A DNA stretch of 64,000 nucleotides. It comes from Halomonas sp. (lineage in GTDB: Bacteria; Pseudomonadota; Gammaproteobacteria; Pseudomonadales; Halomonadaceae). Of this stretch, positions 52,206-62,415 are shown in pieces. Below the pieces are notes generated by a model. That model saw only the letters and a program-made list of their open reading frames with translations, ran no database searches and was not told where the DNA came from. Position numbers and translations under genes: made by a program. The stretch is from assembly GCF_017983445.1 (NCBI RefSeq), contig NZ_JAGOBJ010000005.1:186001-250000 (forward strand), written 5' to 3'. Within the stretch, counting starts at the first letter, position 1, and every line of letters starts with the position of its first letter.

Positions 52206-53675
52206 CTAGATCGACTCCTCTCCGACGGTTAAAGTGCTTTCCTTCCAGCCGCCCCCCAGCGCCTTGAACAGCGTGGCCACTGCGGTCAGGCGCTCACTTT
52301 GCACCTCGGCGCGGTCAAGCTTGGCTGAGAGCAGCGAACGTTCGGCATCCAGACGTTCGAGCATGCTGGTCTGGCCTTGGTCGTACATCAGCACCGCCAG
52401 ATCCCGAGCACGCGAGACCGCAGCAAGCTTCGCATCCACGGCGTCAATACGCTGGTCGGTCAGTTCGAAGTTGTTCAACGCATCGCGCACTTCGTTAAAA
52501 GCGGTAAGCACAGTCAGCCGGTACTGGGCGTCTGCCTGCTCCACCTGGGATCGCGCGATCTCCACATTGGCGCGAGTACGGCCGAAATCCAGCAGCGGGC
52601 CGACGATCGATGCTCCCAGGCCCCAGGCACGCGCGTTATCAGTGAACAGGTCGCTGGTATCAGCGGCTACGCTGGCAATGGAGGCGTTGAGATTAATTGA
52701 GGGAAGCCGGGCGGCTTCAGCTACGCCCACCTGGGCATTAGCGGCGATCAGCGTGGCTTCGGCAGCGCGGATATCCGGGCGACGCTGAAGAAGCTCCGAA
52801 GGCAGCAGATGCGGCAGTCGCTGAGGTTCGGCAATTTCCACCAGGTGCGTGTCGCCGTAATCAAGCTCGCTCATCAATTCACGCGGAGTAAGCCCCACCA
52901 GAATCGCCAGCGCCCCTTTGAGGGTTTCCACCTGCTGTTTCACCTGAGGAAGATCGGTACGCACGCCTCGCCACTCGGCCTCGGCCTGACGAAAAGCAAG
53001 CTCGCTGATATCGCCCACGTCATAACGCAGCTTCTGCAGGCGATAGGTTTCTTCGTAGGTGGCTTCAGTCTGCTCTAGAATATCCTGCTGGTACTGGGCG
53101 CTCTTGAGGTCAAAATAGGTGGTAACCACATCGGCAATCACTCCGATCTCGGCAGCATCCCGGGCGAACAGGCTTTCGCTGAACGTGGCCAGCGCCGCCT
53201 CGCGCTGGCGGGCAAGCCGCCCCCACAGGTCAAACTCGTACTCGAGGCTGCCCGCCAGGGAAAACTGGTTGCTGGTCGAGGTGATCAGATCCTGCACCGG
53301 CTCAATGTCGATGGGAATGGACGCGCCGGGCGTGCGTTCACGGTTGGCCTCGGCCTGATACCCAACGCTTGGAAACAGTTCGGCATCGGCAAAGCCAAGC
53401 TGGGCGCGCGCCTCCTGAATTCGCGCCAGCTGCACGGCAAGCTCCAGGTTATCCTGGGTAGCCCGCTCCACAAGTGCAGTAAGCGCAGGATCGTCGAACT
53501 GACGCCACCAGTTGCGCCACTCACCGCGCTCGGTTTGGTTCAGCTCGATATGCTCAGGCCAGGCTTCGGGCAGCGCAAGTTCCGGCGCCTGGTAGTCCGG
53601 CCCCACCGCGCACCCGCTTAGAAAAACCACCAGGGCAATACCCGCCCAACGCCTCTTTCCGCATCCCTTCTTCAT
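52206..53675 (-). CDS. RND efflux outer-membrane lipoprotein (OprM/NodT family)
   Basis: 489 residues. Lipoprotein signal with lipobox FLSGC; AVGPDYQAPELALPEAW follows. The body has two TolC-like repeats (LEYEFDLWGRLARQREAALATF, LTRRRPDIRAAEATL-type block LLQRRPDIRAAEATLIAANAQVGVAEAARLPSINL). The start at 53675 has AAGGAG at good distance. It is divergent from the adaptor and pump genes, with a perfect palindrome between. Together they should form a tripartite efflux system. Confidence 0.9.
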   Translation of the reverse strand: MKKGCGKRRWAGIALVVFLSGCAVGPDYQAPELALPEAWPEHIELNQTERGEWRNWWRQFDDPALTALVERATQDNLELAVQLARIQEARAQLGFADAELFPSVGYQAEANRERTPGASIPIDIEPVQDLITSTSNQFSLAGSLEYEFDLWGRLARQREAALATFSESLFARDAAEIGVIADVVTTYFDLKSAQYQQDILEQTEATYEETYRLQKLRYDVGDISELAFRQAEAEWRGVRTDLPQVKQQVETLKGALAILVGLTPRELMSELDYGDTHLVEIAEPQRLPHLLPSELLQRRPDIRAAEATLIAANAQVGVAEAARLPSINLNASIASVAADTSDLFTDNARAWGLGASIVGPLLDFGRTRANVEIARSQVEQADAQYRLTVLTAFNEVRDALNNFELTDQRIDAVDAKLAAVSRARDLAVLMYDQGQTSMLERLDAERSLLSAKLDRAEVQSERLTAVATLFKALGGGWKESTLTVGEESI

Positions 53676-53790
53676 CAACTCTCCTTGCTTTTCAACCCTG
53701 CTTTTTTAAAAAACTTAACCGCGCATTTTTATTAAGTTTGCTTCAGAATTCATTACCGGGGAAAATTTAAACGACTGTTCGCCACTTTTT

Positions 53791-53816
53791 CAGCCACCTA
53801 CTATAGTAGGTGGCTG
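53791..53816. promoter_or_regulatory. 26-bp perfect palindrome between divergent RND efflux genes
   Basis: CAGCCACCTACTA followed by its exact complement TAGTAGGTGGCTG. It lies 50 bases before the adaptor start and 116 bases before the outer-membrane gene start. A TATAGT hexamer in the centre reads the same on both strands. It looks like an operator of a dimeric repressor (TetR-like); no regulator gene is adjacent. Confidence 0.65.
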
Positions 53817-53865
53817 GCGTAATACCACCATTTGACCATGTTAACCGCTTGCAGGGAGGCAACGC

Positions 53866-54921
53866 ATGAAGCCGGTTTTTTTAGGGATATTTTTACTCAT
53901 TGCACCTTGGATATTAACCGGCTGCGGTGATGACGAAGAGCAGCAAGAGCGCCCCGCACAGGTAGTCAAGCTAGTAGAGGCGAGCCAGCAAGAGGTTTAT
54001 CCAGGGCGTCGTTTCGTAGGTCGGGTAGATGCCCGAAGCACGGTGAACTATGCCTTTCAGGTGGGTGGTCGGATCACCGAGTTTCCAGCCGTGCAGGGGG
54101 CAGTCATCCCGCAGGGCGAGCTGATCGCTCAGCTTGACCAGACTGACTACATGCTGCAGGTGCGCGCTTCTGAGGCCGAGTATGAGCAGGCGCGGCGCAA
54201 TCTGAGCCGCCAGCGCAACCTACGCGGCCAGGGGGCGGTTTCACAGGCGGCACTCGATGCCGCCGTTGCCGAGGCCGAGCGAGCTGAAACCCAGCTCGAC
54301 AGCGCCCGCCAGGAGCTTGCCTACACCACTCTTCACGCTCCGTTTGATGCGCTGATTGCCCGGCGTCTGGTCGAGAAATACACCACAGTCCCACCTAACA
54401 CCGAAGTCGTGCGCATTCAGGATGTTTCAGAACTGCGCATTCGTTTCAATGTGCCCCAGGCATTGATGCAGCACCTGGAAAATGGCCGCCATTTCAGCGC
54501 CGAAGCGGAGATTGCCACCCTCCCGGGCCAGCGCATTCCGCTTGAGTACCGCGAGCACGTCACCGAACCCGATGACGTTGCTCAGACGTTCGAGGTCGAG
54601 TTCGCCCCGGCGGGCAATGGCATTATCGCTCTGCCCGGCACTACCGCCACGGTCTACATCCAACCTGAAGCACAGATCGACAGCCCCTTGATCACCCTGC
54701 CCAGTAGCGCCCTGGATAACGATGCAGACGGCGAGTTTCGGGTATGGGTGTTTGATCCAGACGAAGGCACGGTGGCCCCGCAGCGCGTCAGCGTGGGCGA
54801 GATGGTCGATGACCAGGTCATGATTACCGCAGGTCTTGAAGCGGGTTCAAGAGTGGTAGCCACCGGCGTCCATCTGCTGCGCGATGGTATGCAGGTCAAA
54901 CCGCTCGACGCCGCGCTTTAA
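53866..54921 (+). CDS. RND efflux periplasmic adaptor lipoprotein
   Basis: 351 residues. Lipobox ILTGCGDDEEQ; then the barrel-sandwich lipoyl halves (VNYAFQVGGRITEFPAVQGAVIPQGELIAQLDQTDY and ELAYTTLHAPFDALIARRL) flanking an alpha hairpin, and a membrane-proximal domain (LPSSALDNDADGEFRVWVFD, ITAGLEAGSRVVATGVHLLRDGM). GGGAGG lies before the ATG. The pump gene starts ten bases after its stop. Confidence 0.9.
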   Translation: MKPVFLGIFLLIAPWILTGCGDDEEQQERPAQVVKLVEASQQEVYPGRRFVGRVDARSTVNYAFQVGGRITEFPAVQGAVIPQGELIAQLDQTDYMLQVRASEAEYEQARRNLSRQRNLRGQGAVSQAALDAAVAEAERAETQLDSARQELAYTTLHAPFDALIARRLVEKYTTVPPNTEVVRIQDVSELRIRFNVPQALMQHLENGRHFSAEAEIATLPGQRIPLEYREHVTEPDDVAQTFEVEFAPAGNGIIALPGTTATVYIQPEAQIDSPLITLPSSALDNDADGEFRVWVFDPDEGTVAPQRVSVGEMVDDQVMITAGLEAGSRVVATGVHLLRDGMQVKPLDAAL

Positions 54922-54930
54922 GGAGGCCGC

Positions 54931-57900
54931 ATGGATATTGCAAAACGTTCGATCGAGAAACCGATCAACACGTGGCTGATTGTGGTGATCTGCCTGCTGG
55001 GTGGCATCTGGGGATTCAATACCGTTGGCAAGCTCGAAGACCCCTCCTTTACCATTCCTTACGCCATCATCAATACCCCCTATCCCGGCGCAACTGCCGA
55101 AGAGGTAGAAGAAGAGGTCACCGAACGCTTGGAGCGCGCGATTCAAGAGATGGAGCAGCTTGACGTGCTCGACTCCAAATCGCTGCCGGGCCGCTCGGAG
55201 ATTCAGGTCGAAATTCAAGACAACTACGGCAGCGATCAACTGCCGCAGATCTGGGACGAGCTGCGCAGCAAGGTTAACGATGCCCAGCCTGACTTGCCTC
55301 AGGGGGCCCTCGCTTCCCAGGTGAACGACGACTTTGGCGAGGTATACGGGCTCTTTTACGCCGTCACGGCCGAAGGATTCTCCGCCCGGGAAGTGCGCGA
55401 TATCTCAACCTTTCTTCAGCGCGAAATACTGGCCGTGCCGGGTGTTGCCCGGGTTACCACCGCCGGCGAGCGTGAAGAGAGCATCTACATCGATATCTCC
55501 AACGAGCGGCTGACGACGCTGGGTATCCCCATCGATCAGGTCATTAATACCATCCAGACCGAGAATGCCGTGGAAGATGCCGGTACGCTTAGAGTGGGCG
55601 ATCGGCAGGTCCGCCTGGTGGCGCGTTCCAATATCGATAGCACGACGCTTCTGGAGTCCATCCGCATTGGCCGACCCGGCACCACCGAACAGGTCGCACT
55701 TGCCGATATCGCGACTATCTACCGTCAACCGACGGATATTCCCGACCACGTAATGCACTATAACGGCGAGCCTGCCTTTACGCTGGGCATCGCCGGTATC
55801 GCCACCGAAAACATCATCGAAATTGGCGAGGCGGTAGAAGCGCGCATGGAGCAGCTAAAAAGCCGTCTTCCCCTCGGCGTGGAACTGCATCCACTTTACG
55901 AGCAGCATAACGTGGTCAATGACGCCATCAACGACTTTCTAATCAACCTGGCCATGTCAGTGACCATCGTGATTGCGGTGCTGTGTCTGGTCATGGGTTG
56001 GAAGGTTGGTGTGGTGGTGGGCAGTACACTACTGCTTACTGTACTGGGCACGCTTTTTGTCATGGGTATTTTCAATATCGAGATGGAGCGCATATCGCTG
56101 GGCGCACTGATCATTGCGATGGGCATGCTGGTGGATAACTCCATCGTGGTGGCCGAAGGCATGGTCACCAATATCAAGCGCGGCATGAAGGCAAAGCGCG
56201 CGGCGAGCGCCGCTTCCAAGCGCGCTCAGATGCCGCTCTTTGGCGCCACGCTGATCGGTATCATGGCCTTTGCGGGTATTGGCCTCTCCAGCGATGTGAC
56301 CGGGGAATTCATGTTTTCGCTGTTCATCGTCATTCTCGTTTCATTAATGCTGAGCTGGCTGCTGGCCCTTACAGTAACGCCACTGTTTGGCTACTTGCTG
56401 CTGCGCAAGAAAGGTGAAGACGAAGAGGAGGCAGACCAAGGCGAGGAAAGCAGCGAACAGGGCGGCGAAGGCCGCCAGGAAGAAGAGCACGAAAGAGAAA
56501 AGCACGAAAGAGAAGAGCAAAGCGACGCGGATAACGAAGACCACGGCTACGGCGGAATTGTCTATCGCACCTACCGGGCGCTGCTGCTGGCGGCGCTTAA
56601 ACTACGCATTATCACCGTGACAGCCTTGGTTGTGCTCACCGGGGTGTGCATGTGGGCGTTCACACTGGTGCCGCAATCGTTCTTCCCTGACTCCAGCACG
56701 CCGCTTTTCTTCATCAATTATGAGTTGCCTCAGGGCACGGATATTCGCGCCACGATTCGCGATGTCGGCGAGATCGAGGCATATATACTCGAACATGAGG
56801 ACGTGGTCTCGGTTGCAAGCTTCGTGGGCCGGGGGGCGACACGTTTCATGCTTACCTACTCGCCCGAGCAGCCCAATACCGGCTACGCACAGTTTATCAT
56901 CCGCACCAACGAGCTTGATGCCATTGATGCGCTCGACCGAGAGTTTTATAAGGAGCTTAACGAGCGCTACCCCAACGCTCAGGTGCGCACCCAAAGACTC
57001 CAGTTCGGCCCTGGCGACGGCGCGGATATCGAGGCACGCTTTCAGGGTCCCTCGCCCGAAGTATTGCGTGAGCTGGGTAATGAGGCCCGTAGGCGCATGG
57101 CGGCCAACCCGATGCTGATCGATGAACGCATCGACTGGCGCCAGCAGGAGCTTGTCGTGGCGCCGATCATCAACGAGGAGCGCGCGCGTATTGCCGGCGT
57201 CACCCGCGAGGATATCGCCCAGACATTGCAGTTCGCCTCCTCCGGCATTCGCGCGGGTATCTACCGCGAAGGCGAGCATTTGATCCCCATCACTGCACGC
57301 GCCCCCCAGGCCGAGCGCGATGATGTGGCGCTTTTAAGCGACCGCCAGATCTACAGCGAGGCACAGCAGCAGTTCGTACCGATCACCCAAGTGGTCGACG
57401 GTTTTGAAATACGTGCAGAAGAAGCGCTGATTGAGCGACGTAACCGCGTGCGAACCCTGACCGTAGGCGCCGAGCCTGACAAGGGCCACACCGCCGCCCA
57501 AGCGTTTGATGCCGTGCGTCCGGAAATCGAGGCGATTGAACTGCCGCCTGGCTATACGCTTGAGTGGGGTGGCGAACACGAGAACTCGGGTGATGCCCAA
57601 GCGTCGTTAGGTGAACAGCTGCCGGTAAGCTTTCTTATCATGGTACTCACCTCGATTTTGCTGTTTGGCAAGCTTCGACAGCCGCTGATCGTATGGCTGG
57701 TGGTACCCATGTCTGTATGTGGAGTGGTGACTGGGCTTTTGGTCACTGGCCTTCCCTTCTCGTTTACCGCTCTGTTGGGCATGCTGAGCCTTTCGGGCAT
57801 GCTGATGAAAAACGCTATCGTTCTGGTGGACGAGATCGATGAACAGATACGCTCAGGCACCGCGCGCTTTACCGCTCTGATCGATGCCAGCGTCAGCCGC

Positions 57901-58095
57901 TTGAGACCCGTCTTTCTGGCCGCAGGTACGACGATACTGGGTATGATTCCGCTCTTATGGGATGCCTTCTTCAACAGCATGGCCGTGACTATTATGGGCG
58001 GCCTGCTGTTTGCTTCCATATTGACCTTGATCGCTGTTCCCACGTTCTATGCGATGTTCTTCAAGATCAAACGCGATGAAGTGGAGAGCCGATAA
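54931..58095 (+). CDS. RND-family efflux pump, AcrB/MexF-like
   Basis: 1054 residues, twelve membrane helices with two large periplasmic loops. PYPGATAEEVEEEVTERLERAI, VNDDFGEVYGLFYAVT, LGALIIAMGMLVDNSIVVAEGM (TM4) and FTALLGMLSLSGMLMKNAIVLVDEID (TM10) are classical RND blocks. In TM4 the second Asp of the proton-relay pair is Asn. Between TM6 and TM7 there is an insertion of about 50 residues, almost all Glu, Asp, Lys, Arg (about 493-540). Ribosome-binding site AAGGAGG. Substrates cannot be predicted. Confidence 0.9.
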   Translation: MDIAKRSIEKPINTWLIVVICLLGGIWGFNTVGKLEDPSFTIPYAIINTPYPGATAEEVEEEVTERLERAIQEMEQLDVLDSKSLPGRSEIQVEIQDNYGSDQLPQIWDELRSKVNDAQPDLPQGALASQVNDDFGEVYGLFYAVTAEGFSAREVRDISTFLQREILAVPGVARVTTAGEREESIYIDISNERLTTLGIPIDQVINTIQTENAVEDAGTLRVGDRQVRLVARSNIDSTTLLESIRIGRPGTTEQVALADIATIYRQPTDIPDHVMHYNGEPAFTLGIAGIATENIIEIGEAVEARMEQLKSRLPLGVELHPLYEQHNVVNDAINDFLINLAMSVTIVIAVLCLVMGWKVGVVVGSTLLLTVLGTLFVMGIFNIEMERISLGALIIAMGMLVDNSIVVAEGMVTNIKRGMKAKRAASAASKRAQMPLFGATLIGIMAFAGIGLSSDVTGEFMFSLFIVILVSLMLSWLLALTVTPLFGYLLLRKKGEDEEEADQGEESSEQGGEGRQEEEHEREKHEREEQSDADNEDHGYGGIVYRTYRALLLAALKLRIITVTALVVLTGVCMWAFTLVPQSFFPDSSTPLFFINYELPQGTDIRATIRDVGEIEAYILEHEDVVSVASFVGRGATRFMLTYSPEQPNTGYAQFIIRTNELDAIDALDREFYKELNERYPNAQVRTQRLQFGPGDGADIEARFQGPSPEVLRELGNEARRRMAANPMLIDERIDWRQQELVVAPIINEERARIAGVTREDIAQTLQFASSGIRAGIYREGEHLIPITARAPQAERDDVALLSDRQIYSEAQQQFVPITQVVDGFEIRAEEALIERRNRVRTLTVGAEPDKGHTAAQAFDAVRPEIEAIELPPGYTLEWGGEHENSGDAQASLGEQLPVSFLIMVLTSILLFGKLRQPLIVWLVVPMSVCGVVTGLLVTGLPFSFTALLGMLSLSGMLMKNAIVLVDEIDEQIRSGTARFTALIDASVSRLRPVFLAAGTTILGMIPLLWDAFFNSMAVTIMGGLLFASILTLIAVPTFYAMFFKIKRDEVESR

Positions 58096-58166
58096 CCTCA
58101 CGGAGCGCCATTGCCGGAGAGAACCTTGGCATACGCTATACTAGGCTTCATTCAGAAGCCTGCCGG

Positions 58167-58204
58167 GCTAACCACGTAAAGCGCGCTGCACGTGGTTAGC
58201 TTTT
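58167..58204 (+). terminator. Rho-independent terminator after the RND operon
   Basis: Eleven-base perfect stem GCTAACCACGT/ACGTGGTTAGC with a 12-base loop, followed by TTTT; 72 bases beyond the pump stop. Confidence 0.88.
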
Positions 58205-58318
58205 ATTCAGCAAGGTGTTTTACCGGCAGCTTTTATTACACGCTTTTACCAACATAGAGTAATAAAACAACGCAATTGGTTGTGTTACGCTTTTAAAACT
58301 CTTAATTTCGCGCATTAG

Positions 58319-58337
58319 TATGTAAAATAACTACATA
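58319..58337. promoter_or_regulatory. Candidate HexR-type operator upstream of edd
   Basis: TATGTAAAATAACTACATA, imperfect palindrome with TGTA...TACA ends. By eye 11 of 15 core positions agree with the HexR consensus as I remember it (TGTAATTAAATTACA). HexR controls edd and glk in many gammaproteobacteria. It is 33 bases before the edd start. Confidence 0.5.
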
Positions 58338-58369
58338 AACCGTGCCGTTTCTATCATGCAGAGGTCCTT

Positions 58370-60262
58370 ATGCCGAGCCCAACACCTGCTACGTTAAATA
58401 CCACCGTTGCTGAGGTTACCCAACGTATACGCGAGCGTTCCCGGCATCGGCGTGCGCTTTACGAAGCGCATATGGCCGATCAGCATAAGCAAGGCGTGCA
58501 CCGTGGCGAGCTTTCCTGTGGAAACCTGGCGCACGGCTTTGCCGGTTGCGACGTACCCACTGATAAAGGCCGCCTCAAACTAACCAATAGCGCCAACGTG
58601 GGCATCGTATCATCGTATAACGACATGCTTTCCGCTCACCGGCCCTTTGAAGATTATCCCGCGATTATTAAAGAAGCCGCGCGGGGCATGGGGTCAACCG
58701 CCCAGTTTGCCGGCGGCGTGCCCGCCATGTGCGACGGCGTAACCCAGGGCCAGCCCGGCATGGAACTATCGCTTTTCTCCCGCGATGTGATTGCCATGGC
58801 AACGGCCGTCGCACTTTCCCACAACATGTTCGATGCCACACTGTATCTGGGAATCTGCGACAAGATCGTGCCTGGGCTGTTTATTGGCGCCGCGCGCTTT
58901 GGCCATCTACCGGCCATTTTTGTACCTGGTGGCCCGATGACCACCGGCCTGCCCAATGACGAAAAAGCCCGGGTTCGCCAACTCTACGCCGAAGGCAAGG
59001 TTGGCCGAGACGAGCTGCTGGAAGCCGAATCCCAGTCGTACCACAGCCCTGGTACCTGCACGTTTTACGGCACCGCCAACTCCAACCAGCTGATGATGGA
59101 AATGATGGGCCTGCACTTGCCCGGCGCATCGTTTGTTAACCCAGGAACGCCCTTGCGTGAAGCACTCACCCGCTACGCTACCGAGCAGGCCATCCGCAAT
59201 ACCGAGCAAAGCGGCAACTATCGCCCGTTCTATAAGCAGATCGACGAGCGTGCCATCGTCAATGCCATGGTTGGCCTGCTGGCCTCGGGCGGTTCAACCA
59301 ACCACACTCTGCATCTGGTCGCCATGGCGGCGGCGGCAGGTATTACCATCAACTGGGATGACTTCACCGAGCTTTCAGCGGTAGTACCCAGCATGACGCG
59401 TATCTACCCCAACGGCCAGGCGGATGTGAACCACTTCCAGGCGGCCGGCGGCATGAGTTTGCTGATTCGCGAGCTGCTTCAAGCCGGGCTTATGCATGGG
59501 GATATCCCCACAGTGTTTGGCACCGATATGAGCGCCTACACCCAGGAGCCTTTTCTTGAAGGCGGTAAGCTTACCTGGCGTGAAGGTCCTGAATCGAGCC
59601 TTGATTCGGAAGTACTCCGTCCGGTCAGCAACCCCTTCTCACCGACCGGCGGGCTTACCGTGCTGGACGGCAACCTGGGTCGTGGGGTAATCAAGATTTC
59701 CGCCGTCAAGCAGGCTCACCGCATTGTGGAAGCGCCGGTTCAGCTGTTTGATGATCAAAACCAGGTTAAAGCGGCGTTTGAATCCGGCCAGCTGGATCGC
59801 GATGTGATCGTCGTGGTGCGTTTCCAAGGCCCTAAAGCCAACGGCATGCCCGAACTTCACAAGCTCACACCGTTTTTGGGCGTATTGCAGGACAAGGGCT
59901 TTAAAGTTGCCCTGGTCACCGATGGCCGTATGTCCGGCGCGTCAGGAAAAGTGCCTGCGGCCATTCATGTAACGCCTGAGGCGGTTGACCGCGGGCCGCT
60001 ATCCAAACTCAAGGATGGCGATATCGTGCGCCTGAATGCCGAAACCGGCGAGCTTAACGTGCTGGTAGATGCCGCCACGCTTGATGCCCGCCCCTGCACG
60101 CATGTCAATCTTGAACACAGCCACTTTGGCATGGGTCGCGAGCTGTTCGGCGGCTTCCGCCACCTGGCGACCAAAGCCGAAGAGGGAGCTGGTGTGTTTG
60201 GCGGTTTCGAAGCCGAAGTGCTGTCGCGCGAGCTTGAAAAAATCGAGCAGGAGGACCAATGA
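58370..60262 (+). CDS. edd: 6-phosphogluconate dehydratase
   Basis: 630 residues, IlvD/Edd family. It dehydrates 6-phosphogluconate to 2-keto-3-deoxy-6-phosphogluconate in the Entner-Doudoroff pathway. The [4Fe-4S] cysteines are in [30 protein letters not shown] and [34 protein letters not shown] is the C-terminal core. AGAGG precedes the ATG. It overlaps glk by ATGA. No eda is in the window. Confidence 0.94.
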   Translation: MPSPTPATLNTTVAEVTQRIRERSRHRRALYEAHMADQHKQGVHRGELSCGNLAHGFAGCDVPTDKGRLKLTNSANVGIVSSYNDMLSAHRPFEDYPAIIKEAARGMGSTAQFAGGVPAMCDGVTQGQPGMELSLFSRDVIAMATAVALSHNMFDATLYLGICDKIVPGLFIGAARFGHLPAIFVPGGPMTTGLPNDEKARVRQLYAEGKVGRDELLEAESQSYHSPGTCTFYGTANSNQLMMEMMGLHLPGASFVNPGTPLREALTRYATEQAIRNTEQSGNYRPFYKQIDERAIVNAMVGLLASGGSTNHTLHLVAMAAAAGITINWDDFTELSAVVPSMTRIYPNGQADVNHFQAAGGMSLLIRELLQAGLMHGDIPTVFGTDMSAYTQEPFLEGGKLTWREGPESSLDSEVLRPVSNPFSPTGGLTVLDGNLGRGVIKISAVKQAHRIVEAPVQLFDDQNQVKAAFESGQLDRDVIVVVRFQGPKANGMPELHKLTPFLGVLQDKGFKVALVTDGRMSGASGKVPAAIHVTPEAVDRGPLSKLKDGDIVRLNAETGELNVLVDAATLDARPCTHVNLEHSHFGMGRELFGGFRHLATKAEEGAGVFGGFEAEVLSRELEKIEQEDQ

Positions 60263-61227
60263 GCCGACCCGCTCTCATTGGTGATATCGGGGGGACCAAC
60301 GCCCGCTTTGCGTTGGTAACCCCGGGGAAAACAGCCCCCCAGCAGATTATCAATTTACCCTGTGCCGACTACCCGGGCGTGGTTGAAGCCGTTCAGGACT
60401 ACTTGCATCAGGTGGGCGCTACCGGCCGTAACGCGCCCACCGAAGCCTGTTTGGCGTTTGCCTGCCCCGTGCATGCCGAGCAGGTCAAAATGACCAACAA
60501 CCACTGGCAGTTTTTAAAAAGCGAGGTTCAGCAGGCGCTGAACCTATCACTTTTTAAAGTCATTAATGACTTTACCGCTCAGGCACTCGGCATTCCTCAC
60601 GTGCCGGATCAGAATCTGGTGAAAGTAAAGCCCGGCACTGCCCAGGCACGCGCCACGCGCTTGGTGATCGGCCCAGGTACAGGGTTGGGGGTCGCGGGCG
60701 TATTTCCCGGGCTGCACGCCTGGATCCCGCTGCCTACGGAAGGCGGGCATGTTACGTTTGCGCCCACCGACACCTATGAGCGTGCACTGCTTGATGAACT
60801 GCACAAGCACTATTCACGCGTAAGCGTAGAACGCATGCTGTGCGGCCAAGGGATCGTGGATCTCTATGCCGCGCACTGTGCCCTTGACGGTATATCGCCA
60901 GGTTTTACCACCGCTGCCGAAGTCACTCAGGCTGCTAACCAGGGTGATGAAATCGCCTGTCGCACGCTGCTGCGGTTTCTAAAAATTCTGGGCGATGCAT
61001 GCGGCGATGCGACGCTGACCATGGGCGCGCGCGGAGGGGTTTATCTATGTGGCGGCATCATCCCTCGCTTAATGGATTGGCTACCCAAAAGCGAACTATG
61101 CAGCGCGTTTATCAATAAAGGCAGGATGGGTGCCTATAACATCGATATTCCGATATGGGTCGTCACCGCGCCCTGGACCGGTTTACTGGGCGCGGCTGAA
61201 GCGCTGCATAACGAAGAAGTGTTTTAA
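60259..61227 (+). CDS. glk: Glucokinase
   Basis: 322 residues, bacterial glucokinase of the Glk family. Phosphate-binding [15 protein letters not shown] at the N-terminus, [16 protein letters not shown] with the catalytic Asp, [14 protein letters not shown], and a second ATP contact in [17 protein letters not shown]. It feeds glucose-6-phosphate to the oxidative branch and Edd. Coupled to edd by ATGA, the usual edd-glk arrangement. Confidence 0.93.
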   Translation: MSRPALIGDIGGTNARFALVTPGKTAPQQIINLPCADYPGVVEAVQDYLHQVGATGRNAPTEACLAFACPVHAEQVKMTNNHWQFLKSEVQQALNLSLFKVINDFTAQALGIPHVPDQNLVKVKPGTAQARATRLVIGPGTGLGVAGVFPGLHAWIPLPTEGGHVTFAPTDTYERALLDELHKHYSRVSVERMLCGQGIVDLYAAHCALDGISPGFTTAAEVTQAANQGDEIACRTLLRFLKILGDACGDATLTMGARGGVYLCGGIIPRLMDWLPKSELCSAFINKGRMGAYNIDIPIWVVTAPWTGLLGAAEALHNEEVF

Positions 61228-61287
61228 TACGTAGGCCCACATCGAATGCCTAACGTTTAATATCTAATATAACAATAAGGAAAGCCC

Positions 61288-62250
61288 ATGATTTCTGTGA
61301 TTACCTTTGGCGAAGCACTCGTCGATATGCTCTCTAGCCGCCTGGGAGATACACACGATCATCAGGAAACCTTCACCCCCTACGCAGGCGGCGCGCCCGC
61401 CAATGTGGCGGTAGCCTGTGCTCGCCTGGGAGTACCCAGCCGCTTTTTAGGCATGGTGGGCGATGACACGTTTGGCCACTTTCTGATTCGTGAACTTGAT
61501 AGCCACGGCGTCAATATCGATGGGGTCGTGCTGACCAAAGCAGCCCGTACGGCGCTGGCGTTTGTCTCACGCGATGCCCAAGGCGAGCGCACCTTTGATT
61601 TTTACCGCCCACCGGCTGCCGACCTGCTCTACCGACTTCATCATTTGCCCCAAGAGGTATTTGAAGACCCGGCCATTGTTCACCTATGCAGCAATAGCCT
61701 AACCGACCCAGAGATTGCCGAAACCACCCTTGCCCTTACAAAAATGGCCAAGCAGTCCGGCTGCCTGGTTAGCGTGGATGCCAACCTGCGGCATAACTTA
61801 TGGGCAAATGCCACGGCCGATACGGGATTAGTAACGCAGCTTGTAGATACCGCCGAGCTGCTCAAGGTATCTCTTGAGGAGCTTGACTACCTGCGCGGTG
61901 AGCAGACTCAAAAGACGTGGCTTGCTCAGCGTCTGGATGCTGGCGTAAAGGTCATTCTTATTACTGACGGCCCGAATGACGTTGTGCTCAAAAGCGCCGC
62001 CATGGAACAGCGTATTGCGCCGCCCAGCGTACAGGCTGTCGATACGACAGCGGGGGGCGACGCTTTTATTGGTGGCCTACTGGCAGAGCTCTCCCGGTAT
62101 GGAATTGCACACGGTTGGCATGAAGATCATACCTTCCTAAACGCGGCGGTGGCGTTAGCCTGCCGTTGTGGCGCGCACGCCGTCACCCGCCCGGGCGCCT
62201 ACGCCGCCTTACCCACCCAAACAGATATTGACGCACTGCGGGCGCTTTAA
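61288..62250 (+). CDS. PfkB-family sugar kinase, probable fructokinase
   Basis: 320 residues. ITFGEALVDML, YAGGAPANVAVACARLG (sugar-binding GG), FLGMVGDDTFGHFL and the C-terminal DTTAGGDAFIGGLLAEL with the catalytic Asp. The opening and GGAPANVA are characteristic of fructokinases; 2-keto-3-deoxygluconate kinase is the alternative given the sugar-acid neighbours. AAGGAAAG precedes the start; it follows glk after 60 bases. The stop codon lies inside the perfect palindrome GGGCGCTTTAAAGCGCCC (62240-62257), perhaps part of a terminator, though no T run follows. Confidence 0.85.
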   Translation: MISVITFGEALVDMLSSRLGDTHDHQETFTPYAGGAPANVAVACARLGVPSRFLGMVGDDTFGHFLIRELDSHGVNIDGVVLTKAARTALAFVSRDAQGERTFDFYRPPAADLLYRLHHLPQEVFEDPAIVHLCSNSLTDPEIAETTLALTKMAKQSGCLVSVDANLRHNLWANATADTGLVTQLVDTAELLKVSLEELDYLRGEQTQKTWLAQRLDAGVKVILITDGPNDVVLKSAAMEQRIAPPSVQAVDTTAGGDAFIGGLLAELSRYGIAHGWHEDHTFLNAAVALACRCGAHAVTRPGAYAALPTQTDIDALRAL

Positions 62251-62372
62251 AGCGCCCTGCTCATAACAACTATCTACACCACCCCTCACACCAACTGTCC
62301 ATATCAACTATCCATATCAACGGCTCCTAACAGCTTGCAGCCTTGCGCATACCAACTTTCGTCTGCTTGTTA

Positions 62373-62387
62373 AAATGTCAGACATTT
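62373..62387. promoter_or_regulatory. Operator of the GntR/FCD regulator
   Basis: AAATGTC-A-GACATTT is a perfect 15-base palindrome holding GTC-N-GAC, the pattern bound by FadR-subfamily GntR proteins (GTM-N-KAC). It is 41 bases before the first regulator start codon and overlaps a TTGTTA/TTTAAT promoter-like stretch, so autoregulation is likely. Confidence 0.6.
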
Positions 62388-62415
62388 AATAAGCTCTAGG
62401 CATGATCGTCGTTTA

